From the NCBI GenBank assembly GCA_046296415.1, contig JBKBLN010000001.1:1767978-1831977 (forward strand): a stretch of DNA of 64,000 nucleotides. The letters are read 5' to 3'. Position 1 is the stretch's first letter; each line of letters opens with the position of its first letter. The notes beneath the pieces are model-generated. The model was not told where the DNA came from, did no database searches, and saw only the letters and a program-made list of their open reading frames with translations. This document shows positions 26,771-35,239 of this stretch, one piece after another. The stretch is from CAYNRA01 sp046296415. Lineage in GTDB: Bacteria; Bacteroidota; Bacteroidia; Cytophagales; Spirosomataceae. The position numbers were made by a program, and so were the translations under genes.

Positions 26771-27977
26771 TGTAATCATCGTAGGAGGGGGGGCTGCTGG
26801 GTATTTTACGGCCATTCAACTCGCTGAAAAAGTGCCATCGGCCCGTATTTGTATTTTGGAAAAGAATCCGGCGGGTTTGCAGAAAGTAAAAGTCTCGGGA
26901 GGTGGGCGCTGCAATGTTACCAATCAAGAAACGGATCCCCATCAATTAGCTCAATTTTATCCAAGAGGATTTGATTTTTTAGAGAGTCCTTTTCGTCGAT
27001 TTGGTTCCAAAGAGACAAAAAATTGGTTTCAAAAGCGAGGTGTTGCGCTCAAGACAGAAGCAGATGGACGTGTTTTTCCCGTTTCCAATACCTCCCAAAC
27101 CATATTGGACTTGTTTCAACGGTTGGTTCAACTTTACCAAATTGAGGTTTTTACGAAAGTACGAGTGACCGACTTTGAAAAATCGCCAAAGGGTTGGAAC
27201 GTATTTACCTCGATGGGAGAACTCGCATGTACTCATTTGGTCATTACCGTGGGCTCAGACCAACAAACTTGGAAAGTCTTATCGGGTTATTTATCAATGG
27301 TCGATCCTGTTCCCTCCCTTTTTACATTCCATATTGAGGACGAGGGACTAAGAAGTTTAACAGGTACCAGCTTTCCCCAGGCTCGGGTATCTTGGCCTAA
27401 GGTAAACAAAACCATGCAAGGCCCCATGCTGATCACTCATTGGGGTATTTCCGGACCTGCTGTATTAAAATTATCCGCTTGGGCAGCTTTAACCTGGAAT
27501 CAAACTCAATACCATGGAGAAATCGAAGTGGATTGGACCGGTGGTCGGAAAGAGGACTGCGAAATGTGGTGGCAAGCCCAACTCGCACAAAATCCAAAAA
27601 AAACCATCGCGAATACTCCTCCACTTGGATTTTCAAATCGATTTTGGCTTTGGATCTTGTCCCAAGCGAACATTCCAACGTTTACTAATTATGCTGAGTT
27701 TGGTAAAAAACAACGAGCTCGTCTTTTGATGATGTTGACTCAGATGCCCCTCCAAGTTTCGGGAAAAAGTACTTTCAAGGAGGAGTTTGTTACTGCGGGA
27801 GGTGTCGACTTGAACGAAATTGATCCCAATACCTTCGAATCTAGAAAGTACCCTTCCCTATATTTTGCAGGTGAGGTGCTTAATATTGATGCGGTTACTG
27901 GTGGATTCAATTTTCAAGCCGCTTGGACCGGCGGGTGGCATGTGGCTCAATCCATTGCCCGGTCTCTAGAATCGTAA
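26754..27977 (+). CDS. BaiN/HI0933-family FAD-dependent oxidoreductase
   Basis: Starting at the ATG at 26754 gives 407 residues that begin MSLIHDVIIVGGGAAGYFTA, a Rossmann FAD-binding motif right at the N-terminus, as in the family. The longer frame adds ten residues within the upstream gene. Other family segments: KVSGGGRCNVTN, the THWGISGPAVLKLS motif, and the C-terminal FVTAGGVDLNEIDPNTFESR with GEVLNIDAVTGGFNFQAAW. HI0933-type flavoproteins have few known reactions (BaiN acts in bile acid metabolism), so no substrate is assigned. It overlaps the upstream lipoprotein by 17 bases and the opposing symporter gene by 31 bases at its 3' end. Confidence 0.88.
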   Translation: MSLIHDVIIVGGGAAGYFTAIQLAEKVPSARICILEKNPAGLQKVKVSGGGRCNVTNQETDPHQLAQFYPRGFDFLESPFRRFGSKETKNWFQKRGVALKTEADGRVFPVSNTSQTILDLFQRLVQLYQIEVFTKVRVTDFEKSPKGWNVFTSMGELACTHLVITVGSDQQTWKVLSGYLSMVDPVPSLFTFHIEDEGLRSLTGTSFPQARVSWPKVNKTMQGPMLITHWGISGPAVLKLSAWAALTWNQTQYHGEIEVDWTGGRKEDCEMWWQAQLAQNPKKTIANTPPLGFSNRFWLWILSQANIPTFTNYAEFGKKQRARLLMMLTQMPLQVSGKSTFKEEFVTAGGVDLNEIDPNTFESRKYPSLYFAGEVLNIDAVTGGFNFQAAWTGGWHVAQSIARSLES

Positions 27978-29335
27978 ACGATGCCAAGGACCATACCAAG
28001 GGCGCTAGCTCCTAATCCATACAAAGAAGATAGCTCACTTTGAGCGATAAAATTCATATATACCCAAACGCCCGTGCCTAAAAACATGGATAAGATAGCG
28101 CCAAGGGCGTTCCCTCTCTTCCAGTATAATCCAACAGTTAAAGGTACAAATAGTGCCACCAAGCTCAATGCAGAGGCCTCACCCACGAGTGTGTAGATAT
28201 TGGTACTAATAAACGACATCCCGACCGCGATCAAGGTGATGAGAATAACGGAGTAACGCATCGTTTTTAATAAAATCCGATCGGGGATGTCTTCACCAAA
28301 TAAAGGTTTAATGATGTTCTCTGCCACGACTGTGGCAGGAGCCAGGATAGCACCTGAGCATGTACTTAGTATGGCTGAAAGGAGGGCCCCAAAGAATAAA
28401 ACCTGAATAGGTAATGAGGCGTGTTGGAGTACAATTTGTGGAATGGCGAGTTGTAAATCACCCTGCACAAGAGTAGGATAAAGTTGTGCTCCGCACCACA
28501 CGATGATCAAAGGAAGCATGGCAATGGTTAGATAGGCGAAAGAGGAAAGGTAAGCACCTTGAACAGCCACGCGTTCGGATTTGGCCGATAATACCCGTTG
28601 GAAAACATCCTGTTGTGGGATGGATCCCCAACCGAGGGTGATCCATGCCCCAAGGTAAATCAGCCAAGAATGGATATTTCGCTCCTGAGGAATGAGCTGT
28701 AAAGATTCGCTGGGTACACTGTCCCAAAAGATTTGCCATCCTCCCATCTTCTGGACAAGCGTGTAGGCCAATACTACCAATCCCAGTAGTATCAATAATG
28801 TTTGAATGGTATCGGTAATGGAAACCGACCACATACCACCCACATACGTGTAAAATAAAACGATAGCAGCGCAAATGGATACACCCCATGGCAGTGGAAT
28901 ACCCGCAATGGCTTGTAATACAACAGCCAAGGCTATCAATTGGGCTGCAATCCAGGAAAAATAAGAGGGAATCATGAAGAACGCTGAAATGAGTTCCACT
29001 CGTTGACTATACCGTATGTTAAAATAGTCTGAAAAAGTCAAAAGATTCAGCCTATATAAAGGCCGCGCATACCACCAACCAATGAGAAACAAACACAATG
29101 CTGCTCCAAAAGGATCTTCAATAACACCCAGTAAGCCATGTTGTAGGAACTCGGAGGAGGCACCCATGATGGTCTCAGAACCAAACCAGGTAGCAAACAA
29201 ACCGGAAGCAACTACATAAACGGGCATTTTTCGACCGGCCAATGCAAAATCCTTCGAACTTTTAACATATCGCGCAGCATACCATCCGACACTTAGGGTG
29301 AGAATCAAATAAATCCCGATAAAGACTAACAACAT
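27947..29335 (-). CDS. Sodium:solute symporter (SSS) family protein
   Basis: The 462-residue inner membrane protein has about thirteen hydrophobic segments. SSS signatures are VKSSKDFALAGRKMP near the N-terminus, WFGSETIMGASSEFLQHG in TM2 and WGSIPQQDVFQRVLSAKSE in the middle. The family couples Na+ entry to uptake of sugars, amino acids, vitamins or organic acids. The substrate cannot be assigned. Its last 31 bases overlap the 3' end of the opposing flavoprotein gene. The start is divergent from the recombinase gene, about 50 bases away, which must hold both promoters. Confidence 0.9.
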   Translation of the reverse strand: MLLVFIGIYLILTLSVGWYAARYVKSSKDFALAGRKMPVYVVASGLFATWFGSETIMGASSEFLQHGLLGVIEDPFGAALCLFLIGWWYARPLYRLNLLTFSDYFNIRYSQRVELISAFFMIPSYFSWIAAQLIALAVVLQAIAGIPLPWGVSICAAIVLFYTYVGGMWSVSITDTIQTLLILLGLVVLAYTLVQKMGGWQIFWDSVPSESLQLIPQERNIHSWLIYLGAWITLGWGSIPQQDVFQRVLSAKSERVAVQGAYLSSFAYLTIAMLPLIIVWCGAQLYPTLVQGDLQLAIPQIVLQHASLPIQVLFFGALLSAILSTCSGAILAPATVVAENIIKPLFGEDIPDRILLKTMRYSVILITLIAVGMSFISTNIYTLVGEASALSLVALFVPLTVGLYWKRGNALGAILSMFLGTGVWVYMNFIAQSELSSLYGLGASALGMVLGIVYDSRDRAMD

Positions 29336-29385
29336 GTGAAAAATTCTTTTACTTTGCGATATTTACTTTCCAGACTTCTGTTATT

Positions 29386-30216
29386 GTGATACACCTTATT
29401 GATCGATTTACCAATCAACTCAAAAAAGGTAAATATAATGCGGCCACGGTTGCGGCCTATCGTAATTATGTTTACGTCTTTTACAATGAATTTCGTGACT
29501 TTCCTCAAAGTAAGCTGACAGATGAATTGATTTCGGATTATCTCCAAGACCTAGCCCAAAGAAAAGATTCCAAGGAAGTGGCTGTTCAAGCGGGAAAAGC
29601 TATCAAGCTGTTCTTTGAGATGACATTTAACCGGAAAATCCAAATAAAATCCACTGGAAAGCTGGTTGAACAACGAGAGATTCACATATTTAAGCGTTCC
29701 GAAATTCAACAAATCATTCGATCAACCACTAATTTAAAGCATAAACTCATGTTTTGTTTGACCTACAATTATGGTCTCAGCTTGAGTATTTTACTTTCTT
29801 TAAAACCCGAGCATATTTCCTTACAACAACTTACGTTTACTATTCCCCACGACCAAACCAAGATAATGACTTTGAGGATTTCTCCAGATTTGGCGCAATT
29901 ATTAGAAATATATTTTGCCAAATACAATCCACAACATTATTTGTTTGAGAATACAAAACAGCAGGCCATGACACCGCGAAGTGTGCAGTTGATGTTCCAT
30001 GGCTGTTTGGAAAAAGCGGGGTTAGGATCCGATGCCACTTTTCATACATTACGTCATTCATTTGCTGTGCATAGTCTGGAATCAGGGATGGATATTCATG
30101 TTCTTCAGTCCATTTTGGGGCATAAATACTTGCGCTCTACTGCCATCTATTTACCTTTTGTGACCATAAACGCGGCGTATTTACGCCTACCTTTAGAGGA
30201 AATTACCTGGACTTAA
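29386..30216 (+). CDS. Tyrosine recombinase/integrase-like protein lacking catalytic Arg I
   Basis: The 276-residue protein starts with GTG (ATACACCTT follows). It has an N-terminal SAM-like core-binding domain (about 1-85) and a C-terminal phage-integrase catalytic domain. Three residues of the active site are present: HTLRHSF (His220 and Arg223), LGHK (His246) and the nucleophile Tyr255 in TAIYLPF. However, the first catalytic arginine, normally in TGLRxxE, is replaced: the stretch reads YNYGLSLSILLSL, so Ser is at about residue 132. Strand cleavage is therefore likely impaired. It lies in core DNA, not beside a prophage, with its last 4 bases shared with pdxA. It may be a decayed or repurposed Xer-like protein. 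Confidence 0.82.
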   Translation: MIHLIDRFTNQLKKGKYNAATVAAYRNYVYVFYNEFRDFPQSKLTDELISDYLQDLAQRKDSKEVAVQAGKAIKLFFEMTFNRKIQIKSTGKLVEQREIHIFKRSEIQQIIRSTTNLKHKLMFCLTYNYGLSLSILLSLKPEHISLQQLTFTIPHDQTKIMTLRISPDLAQLLEIYFAKYNPQHYLFENTKQQAMTPRSVQLMFHGCLEKAGLGSDATFHTLRHSFAVHSLESGMDIHVLQSILGHKYLRSTAIYLPFVTINAAYLRLPLEEITWT

Positions 30217-31286
30217 CGTTCTCGGCGTGGTCGCTCTAGTCCTAGATTCTTGTGGCGTAAGGATTGGTCATCAATGGCCTTAAACTCTGCTCTTCGTTTG
30301 ATAATATCCACGGCCTGGTAAATGGCATGCATCATGGAACCCGCATCGGCTTCGTTTTTCCCTGCAATAGAATAAGCAGTTCCATGGTCTGGGGAGGTAC
30401 GCACGATAGGAAGTCCAGCCGTGAAATTAACTCCATCCTCAAAAGCCAACATTTTAAAAGGCGTTAAACCTTGATCATGATACATCGCCAAAACTGCGTC
30501 AAATTGTTTAAATTGCTTGGCCGCAAAAAATCCATCCGCGGGAAAAGGCCCAAAGACTAAATTACCTTTAATCCGATGTCCTTCCACGGCTGGTTGAATG
30601 ATGTCGATTTCCTCGGATCCCAATAAGCCATTCTCACCGGCATGCGGATTTAGTCCTAAAACGGCTATTCTTGGTTTGATAATTGAGAAGTCTAATTTAA
30701 GAGAGGCTAAAATCGTATCAATTTTTTGGCTGATTAATTCAGTTGAAATTTTGGATTTCACTTTTTCGAGTGGCATATGTCCTGTCACAACTGCCACACG
30801 GAGGTATTCACTCACCAAAAACATCAAAGGTTCTTTCACTTGAAACTGATCTCCAAAATATTCCGTATGCCCTGGAAACGCGAATGCTTCCTGTTGCATC
30901 GTATCTTTATTGATAGGAGCCGTGACTATACCTTGAATGAATCCTTTTTTGAGATCATCAACGGCACGTTGAAGACTTAAAAAAGCTAGTTTTCCAGCAG
31001 TTTCAGTGGCTTTACCTAACTCTAGTTCAAAAAAATCGCCAGTCCAACAATTAATGAGGTTGATCTGTTTTTCTTTGGCTTCTTTGGGATGGTTGATAGT
31101 GACAAATGACCAATCCCGGAAGGATAATAGATTTTTGTATTTACTGAGGTGTTTACCAGATCCGTAAATAATAGGAATGCAAATGCGATTCATTCGTAAA
31201 TGTGACAAAGCCTTGATGATCACCTCAGGCCCAATTCCATTTATATCACCTATGGTGATGCCCACCAGCGGTAAGTTTTCGGTCAT
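30213..31286 (-). CDS. pdxA: 4-hydroxythreonine-4-phosphate dehydrogenase
   Basis: The ATG at 31286 gives 357 residues starting MTENLPLVGITIGDINGIGPEV, the normal PdxA N-terminus. Eight extra residues upstream are not family-like. Further family segments are GIVTAPINKDTMQQEAFAFPGHTEYFGD, LGLNPHAGENGLLGSEE and MYHDQGLTPFKMLAF with metal-binding histidines, and VNFTAGLPIVRTSPDHGTAYSIAG. PdxA oxidises 4-phosphohydroxy-L-threonine in pyridoxal phosphate synthesis by the DXP-dependent route, with Zn2+ and NAD. It is divergent from a 2-hydroxyacid dehydrogenase gene, which could act in the same pathway. Confidence 0.95.
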   Translation of the reverse strand: MTENLPLVGITIGDINGIGPEVIIKALSHLRMNRICIPIIYGSGKHLSKYKNLLSFRDWSFVTINHPKEAKEKQINLINCWTGDFFELELGKATETAGKLAFLSLQRAVDDLKKGFIQGIVTAPINKDTMQQEAFAFPGHTEYFGDQFQVKEPLMFLVSEYLRVAVVTGHMPLEKVKSKISTELISQKIDTILASLKLDFSIIKPRIAVLGLNPHAGENGLLGSEEIDIIQPAVEGHRIKGNLVFGPFPADGFFAAKQFKQFDAVLAMYHDQGLTPFKMLAFEDGVNFTAGLPIVRTSPDHGTAYSIAGKNEADAGSMMHAIYQAVDIIKRRAEFKAIDDQSLRHKNLGLERPRRER

Positions 31287-31313
31287 GTTCGTGCGCTTTT
31301 GAAACGACAATAG

Positions 31314-31321
31314 TAAATTTG
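31314..31321 (+). promoter_or_regulatory. -7 element of the 2-hydroxyacid dehydrogenase gene
   Basis: TAAATTTG fits TAnnTTTG exactly and lies 35 bases before the chosen ATG. No clear -33 TTG is seen at a typical distance. Confidence 0.45.
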
Positions 31322-31355
31322 CTCAAAGTTAAGCAGAATTACGTTGATGTATAGC

Positions 31356-32303
31356 ATGAAGGTCCTGATTGTCGATGAGATGCACGAGTCTATTGTGCAA
31401 ATGCCCCAAGAACTGGGCTTAAAAGTAGATTATTTCCCGCAAGCCTCGATGTCGGAGATTCGGCAAATGGTCCAAGAGTATGATGGATTAATCATTCGAA
31501 GTAAATTTGAGATTGATGCCGCTTTTCTTACCCTAGCGCCCAAGCTACGGTTTATTGGCCGAGCGGGGGCCGGTCTGGATTTGATCGATCTCGAAGCCTG
31601 CGCCCAACGTCAAATTGCGGTCTTTTCCGCTAACGAGGCCAATCGGGTAGCAGTTGCAGAGCATCTGATCGGCATGTTGCTAGCTTTGTTTAATCGAATT
31701 CCCCAAGCCAATGCAGAGGTAAAACAAGGGATTTGGCGAAGAGAGGCCAATAGAGGGGAAGAATTATTTGGGAAAACCGTTGGGATTATTGGTTTTGGAC
31801 ATAATGGCCAGGCCACAGCAGAACGTCTGGTCGCGTTTGGTTGCGAGGTTTTGGCTTATGATAAGTACCGATACGGCTTCGGAAATCAATTCATCAAAGA
31901 ATGCACCATGGCCGAAATTTATCAAAAGGCGGATATCGTCAGCCTTCATATTCCCCTTTCAGCAGAAACCAATCGGCATTTTGGCTCTAGCTTCTTTCAA
32001 TCTTTTGTCAAGCCCATATATTTTTGCAACATAGCACGAGGAGAATTGGTTGATTTGTCTGCTCTCCGCGAATCGATGATTCAAAAAAAGGTGGTCGGGG
32101 CGTGCTTGGATGTCCTGGAAAATGAAAAACTCAACCAACTTACCCCGGAGCAAAAAGAGAATCTTGATTTTCTTTCTCAATCGCCACATGTCATTTTAAC
32201 ACCTCATGTGGCTGGTTGGACCTTCGAATCTTACAAGAAAATTAATGATGTTCTGCGGGATAAAATCAAACGGTATTTGGATAGTTTACCTACAACTGAA
32301 TAA
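31356..32303 (+). CDS. D-isomer-specific 2-hydroxyacid dehydrogenase (SerA/PdxB-like)
   Basis: The gene begins at the ATG at 31356, giving 315 residues starting MKVLIVDEMHE. In-frame TTG and ATG codons lie 12 and 9 bases upstream. It has the family's two Rossmann-like domains: the NAD-binding GIIGFGHNGQATAERL, catalytic Arg in NIARGELVD, Glu in LDVLENEKL and His in LTPHVAGWTFES. It resembles phosphoglycerate dehydrogenase without the ACT domain. Being divergent from pdxA with about 70 bases between, it might supply the erythronate-4-phosphate step (PdxB-like) of vitamin B6 synthesis, but serine biosynthesis is equally possible. It ends convergently with a response-regulator gene, overlapping it by 14 bases. 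Confidence 0.82.
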   Translation: MKVLIVDEMHESIVQMPQELGLKVDYFPQASMSEIRQMVQEYDGLIIRSKFEIDAAFLTLAPKLRFIGRAGAGLDLIDLEACAQRQIAVFSANEANRVAVAEHLIGMLLALFNRIPQANAEVKQGIWRREANRGEELFGKTVGIIGFGHNGQATAERLVAFGCEVLAYDKYRYGFGNQFIKECTMAEIYQKADIVSLHIPLSAETNRHFGSSFFQSFVKPIYFCNIARGELVDLSALRESMIQKKVVGACLDVLENEKLNQLTPEQKENLDFLSQSPHVILTPHVAGWTFESYKKINDVLRDKIKRYLDSLPTTE

Positions 32304-32949
32304 TCCCTTTTCGTATTCCCTCCAGGACGATACCAACACGTGTTTTTACATTAAATTTTTTAGATACCGATTCTCGGTAGTTTTCGATGGTCCGGGCACT
32401 GACAAACATGGCCTCTGCTATCTCTCCATAGGTCTGGTCAGTGCCGCAAAGCTTGATGAAATTTAATTCGCGTTCCGTCAAGTATTCGCGCTCTCCACTA
32501 TCAGATACAGCAGTAGGCGTAGATTCTTCTTTTTTAAGTAGTGCATTGGTTGTGAGTTGAGAATAGTAAAAGCCCACTGCCTGCACTTGCTGAATGGCCA
32601 AAGCTAGCTCACTTGGTTTACAACCTTTTAATAAATAACCTTTAGCACCGCGCATGAGCATGCCAATAATATTTTTTTCATCATCGTGCATAGACAAAGC
32701 CAAAAATGGGATCGTAGGGTGATGTTGGGTGAGCCATTCTGCTGTAGCAAACCCATCCATGTTGGGCATACTGATGTCTAATAAAATTAAATCTGGGAGT
32801 ATATGATCGGGTAATTTTTCGATTAGATCTACTCCATCACAAGCTGTAAAGATTACTTCAAAATTGGGTACTTTATTGACTAGGCCTTCTAGACCTTTGA
32901 CAAATAAATCATGATCGTCTACGATGACTACTTTAGAGGTGGGTTTCAT
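32290..32949 (-). CDS. NarL/FixJ-type response regulator
   Basis: The 219-residue protein has an N-terminal receiver domain (about 5-120) with acidic residues in VIVDDHD and the phosphorylation site Asp58 in LILLDISMPNMDG. The Thr/Ser and Lys switch residues lie in LALSMHDDE and KGYLLKG. A C-terminal LuxR/GerE helix-turn-helix follows (LTERELNFIKLCGTDQTYGEIAEAMF, ending with the NYRESVSKKFNVKTR recognition part). It is last in the operon with a histidine kinase, overlapping it by 17 bases. The signal and targets are not evident. Confidence 0.92.
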   Translation of the reverse strand: MKPTSKVVIVDDHDLFVKGLEGLVNKVPNFEVIFTACDGVDLIEKLPDHILPDLILLDISMPNMDGFATAEWLTQHHPTIPFLALSMHDDEKNIIGMLMRGAKGYLLKGCKPSELALAIQQVQAVGFYYSQLTTNALLKKEESTPTAVSDSGEREYLTERELNFIKLCGTDQTYGEIAEAMFVSARTIENYRESVSKKFNVKTRVGIVLEGIRKGIIQL

Positions 32950-33736
32950 TTTGTTGGGCTAAGTGAATAATGGTTCCCTTCCCCGGAGCGGACTCCCACT
33001 CGGCTGTAAAACCAATGAGTTCTGCGCGCCGTTTGATATTTCGCAAACCAGCCCCCGACTCGGAGAGGTCAAGAATTGATTCCGCCAAATTAAAACCTTT
33101 TCCATCATCTTGGATGCGGAGGGTCCATGTTTTTTCTTTTTCAATTCGAACCCAAATGTTCTTGGCCCGAGCATGCTTGAGTGTATTCTGAAAAATCTCC
33201 TGCATGATTCGAAATAAAACTAATTCGGCTTGATACCCCAACTTAATTGTTCCTACGGGCGCATGGAGATGCGTTTGTAGCTTTTTTGTTTTGGCAATTC
33301 GTTGTAATTCATGGTTCAGACTAGAAATAAACCCAAATTCCTTAACAAAATCACCATCCAAACTTTTGGTCAGTTGCCGAACTTCCTGTAGAGTCTCACC
33401 TAAAAGTTTTTCTATCTCTTGAATGGATTCCATTTGGTCGTCATCCAATGAGCTCTCTTCCAACGAATGGGCGTGAATTTTGGTAAGGGAAATCAATTGA
33501 CCAATGTTATCGTGCAATTCTTGTCCCACATGTTGGAGTGTGGCATTTTGAACTTCCAACTGGGTTTCAAGTATCTCCCGTTGGAATTGAGATTGCATTT
33601 GAAAAACCTCAGTTTTGTGTTCCATCTTCTTTTTTTGGTATCGAAATGACAAAAACATGATGATTCCGATCAATGCCAAAAGAAAGACGGTACCAAGTAA
33701 AACAAATAATAAAATTTCTAGGTCTTTTTGGGACAT
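32933..33736 (-). CDS. Sensor histidine kinase of the NarX/HisKA_3 type
   Basis: The 267-residue protein has one N-terminal transmembrane segment (about 8-32), a coiled-coil linker, a HisKA_3 dimerisation part with phospho-acceptor His75 in QELHDNIGQLISL, and a short HATPase domain with the N-box QEIFQNTLKHARA and glycine boxes IQDDGKGF and GAGLRNIKRRA. There is no sensory domain outside the membrane, so the signal may come through the membrane protein encoded just upstream. Starts inside the 3' end of that gene (19-base overlap) and overlaps the response regulator gene by 17 bases. Confidence 0.92.
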   Translation of the reverse strand: MSQKDLEILLFVLLGTVFLLALIGIIMFLSFRYQKKKMEHKTEVFQMQSQFQREILETQLEVQNATLQHVGQELHDNIGQLISLTKIHAHSLEESSLDDDQMESIQEIEKLLGETLQEVRQLTKSLDGDFVKEFGFISSLNHELQRIAKTKKLQTHLHAPVGTIKLGYQAELVLFRIMQEIFQNTLKHARAKNIWVRIEKEKTWTLRIQDDGKGFNLAESILDLSESGAGLRNIKRRAELIGFTAEWESAPGKGTIIHLAQQNETHL

Positions 33737-34341
33737 AAAAAGGAAAGGAGTAGACTCGTGTAAAACACAAGATTTAAACTAAAAAACAAATAATAATGGA
33801 GCCACTTGGCAATATGCATTCTGTCTGCCATGAATTGACTTTGTAACCCCAAATAAATAAAGGAACCAGAATAAAAAACCAACAATCCGATTGACAACCA
33901 AAAGTGTGGATTTTTAAGTAAAACATCCTCCTCCAAACGATCAAAAATGGAGAATATCGACCAAATTCCTAACGTAATTAAAATTAATGCTCGCAACGCA
34001 TTGCTGGTGGAATTGGTTACTTCCAGTGTGACCCAATATGAGGTAATGCCGTGAAAAACCACAAAAAATACACCTAAAATGGCTGCCCAAGTTACCGGGA
34101 AGCCTCTCCTGACGAAATAAATTAACCAAATTCCTGTGTAAACCGGACTAGCAAAATGGTAAAGGAATACAGCCGATTGTTTTACATGATAAATTAAATA
34201 GTATGCCGACCCCTCGATAAATAAGGTGAAATGAACCAAAACGATAACCCAATGTAGAAGGGGATCCACTCGGTTCCACCGAGACCAGCCGGTTATACAG
34301 GTTAATACCAAGATCGCCAGATAAATTTGAAAAAAAATCAT
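33718..34341 (-). CDS. Polytopic membrane protein upstream of histidine kinase
   Basis: This 207-residue protein has about six or seven hydrophobic segments and short loops. I do not recognise the family. It overlaps the histidine kinase gene by 19 bases, in turn coupled to a response regulator, so the three are translated together and the protein is a natural candidate for the sensor input or for a membrane partner of the kinase. Aromatic residues are frequent in the segments (e.g. FASPVYTGIWLIYFVRRG). No conserved His, Cys or heme motif is obvious. Confidence 0.65.
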   Translation of the reverse strand: MIFFQIYLAILVLTCITGWSRWNRVDPLLHWVIVLVHFTLFIEGSAYYLIYHVKQSAVFLYHFASPVYTGIWLIYFVRRGFPVTWAAILGVFFVVFHGITSYWVTLEVTNSTSNALRALILITLGIWSIFSIFDRLEEDVLLKNPHFWLSIGLLVFYSGSFIYLGLQSQFMADRMHIAKWLHYYLFFSLNLVFYTSLLLSFLCPKKT

Positions 34342-34368
34342 GGGGTTTAATTAAATCCCACGAATCTA

Positions 34369-34689
34369 TCATATTTTGGGACAACATGTGCCAAAATCAT
34401 CGTAAATATCATCCCCATCGTCCTCTGCAGCTTTCTTATGGGTAAGATCCGATTCATTTACATACGGTTGCAGAATTAGTTTGATGGGTCCACCGGGTGT
34501 TTCTTGACCAAAAGAAACCCACAATTCTTGGGTTGATGGTCGATCTTTGAGTATCTGTTGGATGGTTTCAACATCAATTAAAAAGCCTGGAGGCGTTTTT
34601 TTTGTCAATTTCATACCTTCTTGGCATGACTTCTCCCAATTTTTGCGCCAACGAATCGCATCCGCTTTAGGTAATTTCTTTCTAGGCAT
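34369..34689 (-). CDS. Small protein ending in FGTCCPKI, function unknown
   Basis: The 106-residue protein is cytoplasmic by appearance: no signal or membrane segment. The N-terminal half is basic (MPRKKLPKADAIRWRKNWEK) and the C-terminal tail is very acidic (EDDGDDIYDDFG) and ends in a Cys pair, TCCPKI. I do not recognise the family. Its stop is 27 bases before the membrane-protein gene, so it could be the first gene of the two-component operon. The Cys-Cys tail could bind metal or be redox active, but no evidence is available. Confidence 0.6.
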   Translation of the reverse strand: MPRKKLPKADAIRWRKNWEKSCQEGMKLTKKTPPGFLIDVETIQQILKDRPSTQELWVSFGQETPGGPIKLILQPYVNESDLTHKKAAEDDGDDIYDDFGTCCPKI

Positions 34690-34875
34690 GAAGAAGATTT
34701 TGAGTTAGACAGTTTAGATCCTTAGTAAGTTTTCAAATCAAAAGTAGGAAAATCTCTCAACCTCCTCAAAATCAAATAGGCTTGAATTTAAATTTTGAAG
34801 TAAAATCGGGGGATTTGTGCAAGTACCTAATTGAAGAAAACGTACTTTTACGGTATAAATTGGGTCTTTATCCCC

Positions 34876-34907
34876 TTGATAATCCATGTCACCAAGAGGT
34901 AATTTTG
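34876..34907 (+). promoter_or_regulatory. Promoter of the LytTR gene
   Basis: TAATTTTG at 34900-34907 matches TAnnTTTG and a TTG at 34876-34878 lies 21 bases upstream. The ATG is 21 bases after the -7 element. The rest of the 238-base gap (34690-34927) holds nothing else I can identify. Confidence 0.6.
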
Positions 34908-34927
34908 TAGTCTAATATTCCTCATGC

Positions 34928-35239
34928 ATGGCCGAATTACCCACTTCCCACATTGTTTACCTCGAAGCATCTAAAAACTACACCATTTTTGTTTTTTCAG
35001 ATGGAAAGAAAAAGCTTTCAACGACTACGTTAGGAAAACATGAAGCTGATTTGTGTGAAGACTGCTTCATTCGGACACACCGGAGTTTTGTGATTAACCG
35101 GGGATACATTGAGCGATTTGAATTGGATAGCAAGACGGGGTGGATCATCCTTAAAAATGGAAAGATGATCCCCATCTCACGTCGTCGTTTGCCGAAGGTG
35201 TCGCGACTCGTTTTGAATCACGCTCCTCAATCAAATTAA
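34928..35239 (+). CDS. Stand-alone LytTR DNA-binding protein
   Basis: The 103-residue protein is only a LytTR domain: IVYLEASKNYTIFVFSDGKK, then the signature FIRTHRSFVINRGYIERFE and the last strand MIPISRRRLPKVSRLV. No receiver domain is fused to it. LytTR proteins bind direct repeats and bend DNA. Without a receiver it is either constitutively active or partners another protein. It shares its last four bases with metH, which is convergent. Targets cannot be deduced. It is short but complete, since the domain fills the whole length. Confidence 0.85.
   Translation: MAELPTSHIVYLEASKNYTIFVFSDGKKKLSTTTLGKHEADLCEDCFIRTHRSFVINRGYIERFELDSKTGWIILKNGKMIPISRRRLPKVSRLVLNHAPQSN

Noticed and set aside
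29386..30216. Prophage integrase marking an integrated element
   Set aside because: Neighbouring genes (symporter, pdxA) are core functions, there are no phage genes, and a catalytic arginine is missing.
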